DNA from: Lentisphaeria bacterium
Lineage (GTDB): Bacteria > Verrucomicrobiota > Lentisphaeria > Oligosphaerales > Lenti-02
Length of the DNA stretch: 5,967 bases
Reading direction: 5' to 3'
Assembly (NCBI GenBank): GCA_023145395.1
Contig: JAGLDW010000452.1
Location: forward strand, 1-5,967
Both the position numbers and the translations under genes were made by a program. The notes below the pieces were generated by a model. That model worked only from the letters and a program-made list of their open reading frames with translations, did not search any database and had not been told where the DNA came from. Below are positions 5,025 to 5,967 of the stretch, piece after piece (the stretch's first letter is position 1; each line of letters starts with the position of its first letter).

Positions 5025-5967
5025 ATGAGCACTCCGATCCGCGTTTCGCACCACCTCTGGGAAACTCCCGAGATCACGCACGTCAATCGCCTGGACATGC
5101 ATTCCTGCCTCATCCCCTTCGCGGAGGCGGAAGACGCGCTCGTCGGCGACCGTGAGCACTCTCGCTGGTTCGCCGATCTGAATGGACAGTGGAGATTCCG
5201 CCTTTTTCCCCATCCCGACCGCGTCCCTGCGGAGTGTCTGCAAACGGACTGTGCCGACGATGGCTGGGATGGAATCGCCGTGCCGTCGAACTGGACGCTG
5301 CAGGGCTTCTCCGACAAGCCGGTGTACACCAACGTGAAGATGCCGTGGGAGAATCAGCCTCCCTTGGTGCCCGAGGACAATCCGACGGGCGTGTATCGCA
5401 CGGCGTTTCAACTGCCGGAGAACTGGGATGGGCGGCGCGTGGTCATTCATTTGGCCGGGGTGGAGAGCTACTACGAGCTGTACCTGAACGGGACGTACGT
5501 GGGGATGGCCAAGGACTCGCGGTTGCCGAGCGAGTTCGACCTGACGGCGGCACTCGTTCCCGGAGAGAACATCCTGGCTGTGAAGGTGGTTCGTTGGAGC
5601 GACTCCAGCTACATCGAGGACCAGGACCATTGGTGGATGGCCGGCATCTACCGCGATGTCTATCTCTACAGCACGGATGACGTCTACCTGGAGGATGTGT
5701 TCGTCCACGCGGATCTGGAGGTGGAAGCAGGCGTCGGTCTGCTGCATGTGAAGAGCAAGCTGGGGTTCTCCCGACATGCGGATGGCTGGCCCGGCGCCTC
5801 CGGTCCCGACAGCGATTTCACCGTCGAGGCCGAACTGTTCGACGAGGACGGTTCGAGTCTGCTGTCGCTGTCCAGCACAGTGAGCCACTCCTACCGCATC
5901 GATGGTGATCGAGGCGAGCTGAAGGGACATGTCCCGGGCGTGCGCCCCTGGAGCGCGGAGCAACCCA
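5025..5967 (+). CDS. LacZ-like glycoside hydrolase family 2 enzyme (beta-galactosidase type), 3' end outside the window
   Basis: The frame from the ATG at 5025 stays open to the window end, showing 314 residues of a protein that in this family is usually about 1000 long. A GAGG at 5011-5014 lies 10 nt upstream, a slightly long spacing. The sequence follows E. coli LacZ closely: WETPEITHVNRL near residue 12, LNGQWRFRLFPHPDRVP at about 52-68, VPSNWTLQGF at 86, YTNV at 101, PEDNPTGVYR at 116, GVESYYELYLNG at 145, KDSRLPSEFDLT at 163, RWSDSSYIEDQDHWWMAGIY at 190, and RPWSAEQP at the end. Residues about 45-218 are the sugar-binding jelly-roll domain and 220-314 the first immunoglobulin-like domain. 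N103 and D201 fall at the places of LacZ residues N102 and D201 that line the galactose site. The catalytic glutamates lie beyond the window, so activity and exact substrate are inferred. There is no signal peptide, so it is predicted to be cytoplasmic, acting on imported beta-galactosides or related oligosaccharides. Confidence 0.93.
   Translation, partial: MSTPIRVSHHLWETPEITHVNRLDMHSCLIPFAEAEDALVGDREHSRWFADLNGQWRFRLFPHPDRVPAECLQTDCADDGWDGIAVPSNWTLQGFSDKPVYTNVKMPWENQPPLVPEDNPTGVYRTAFQLPENWDGRRVVIHLAGVESYYELYLNGTYVGMAKDSRLPSEFDLTAALVPGENILAVKVVRWSDSSYIEDQDHWWMAGIYRDVYLYSTDDVYLEDVFVHADLEVEAGVGLLHVKSKLGFSRHADGWPGASGPDSDFTVEAELFDEDGSSLLSLSSTVSHSYRIDGDRGELKGHVPGVRPWSAEQP

Noticed and set aside
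4899..5963. Minus-strand 354-codon open frame opposite the GH2 gene
   Set aside because: The + strand encodes an unmistakable LacZ-like protein throughout; the antisense product has shadow composition and no known motif.

Overview
The window is GC-rich bacterial DNA carrying five protein-coding genes, all on the + strand, two of them cut by the window edges. The gene types suggest a free-living heterotroph from the Planctomycetes–Verrucomicrobia–Lentisphaerae group or a neighbouring uncultured lineage. These are a secreted TPR plus FMN-binding protein, an archaeal-like family B DNA polymerase, an FmdB-type zinc ribbon protein with an acidic tail, and a LacZ-like family 2 glycosidase. The lineage is inferred from recalled family distribution, not from a search.

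Layout: (1) 1-405 is the 3' end of a protein whose C-terminus looks like the last blade of a glycosidase-type beta-propeller. (2) 424-1512 follows after 18 nt, probably in the same transcript, and encodes an exported protein with a Sec signal peptide, TPR-like helices and a C-terminal FMN_bind domain carrying the flavinylation-type motif DAVTGAT. (3) 1513-2019 is a 507-nt non-coding region. Its first half holds GC-rich hairpins that look like REP-type or degraded repeat DNA. Its second half holds a good sigma70-type promoter (1789-1816), a structured leader, and a terminator-like hairpin (1891-1942) with an all-pyrimidine loop and a following T-rich stretch. (4) 2020-4257 encodes a complete family B DNA polymerase with intact exonuclease and polymerase motifs. 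(5) 4444-4926 encodes an FmdB-family zinc ribbon protein. (6) After a short gap with a perfect 8-bp hairpin, 5025 to the window end encodes the N-terminal third or so of a GH2 beta-galactosidase-like enzyme.

The genes do not form one obvious pathway. The flanking glycosidase-like genes point to carbohydrate use, the flavoprotein to electron transfer at the cell envelope, and the polymerase to DNA repair or replication restart. The least ordinary part is the polymerase leader. A promoter followed about 75 nt later by a terminator-like hairpin could be a small RNA gene or an attenuator controlling the polymerase. No CRISPR array, transposase, tRNA, rRNA or clear new multigene system is visible.
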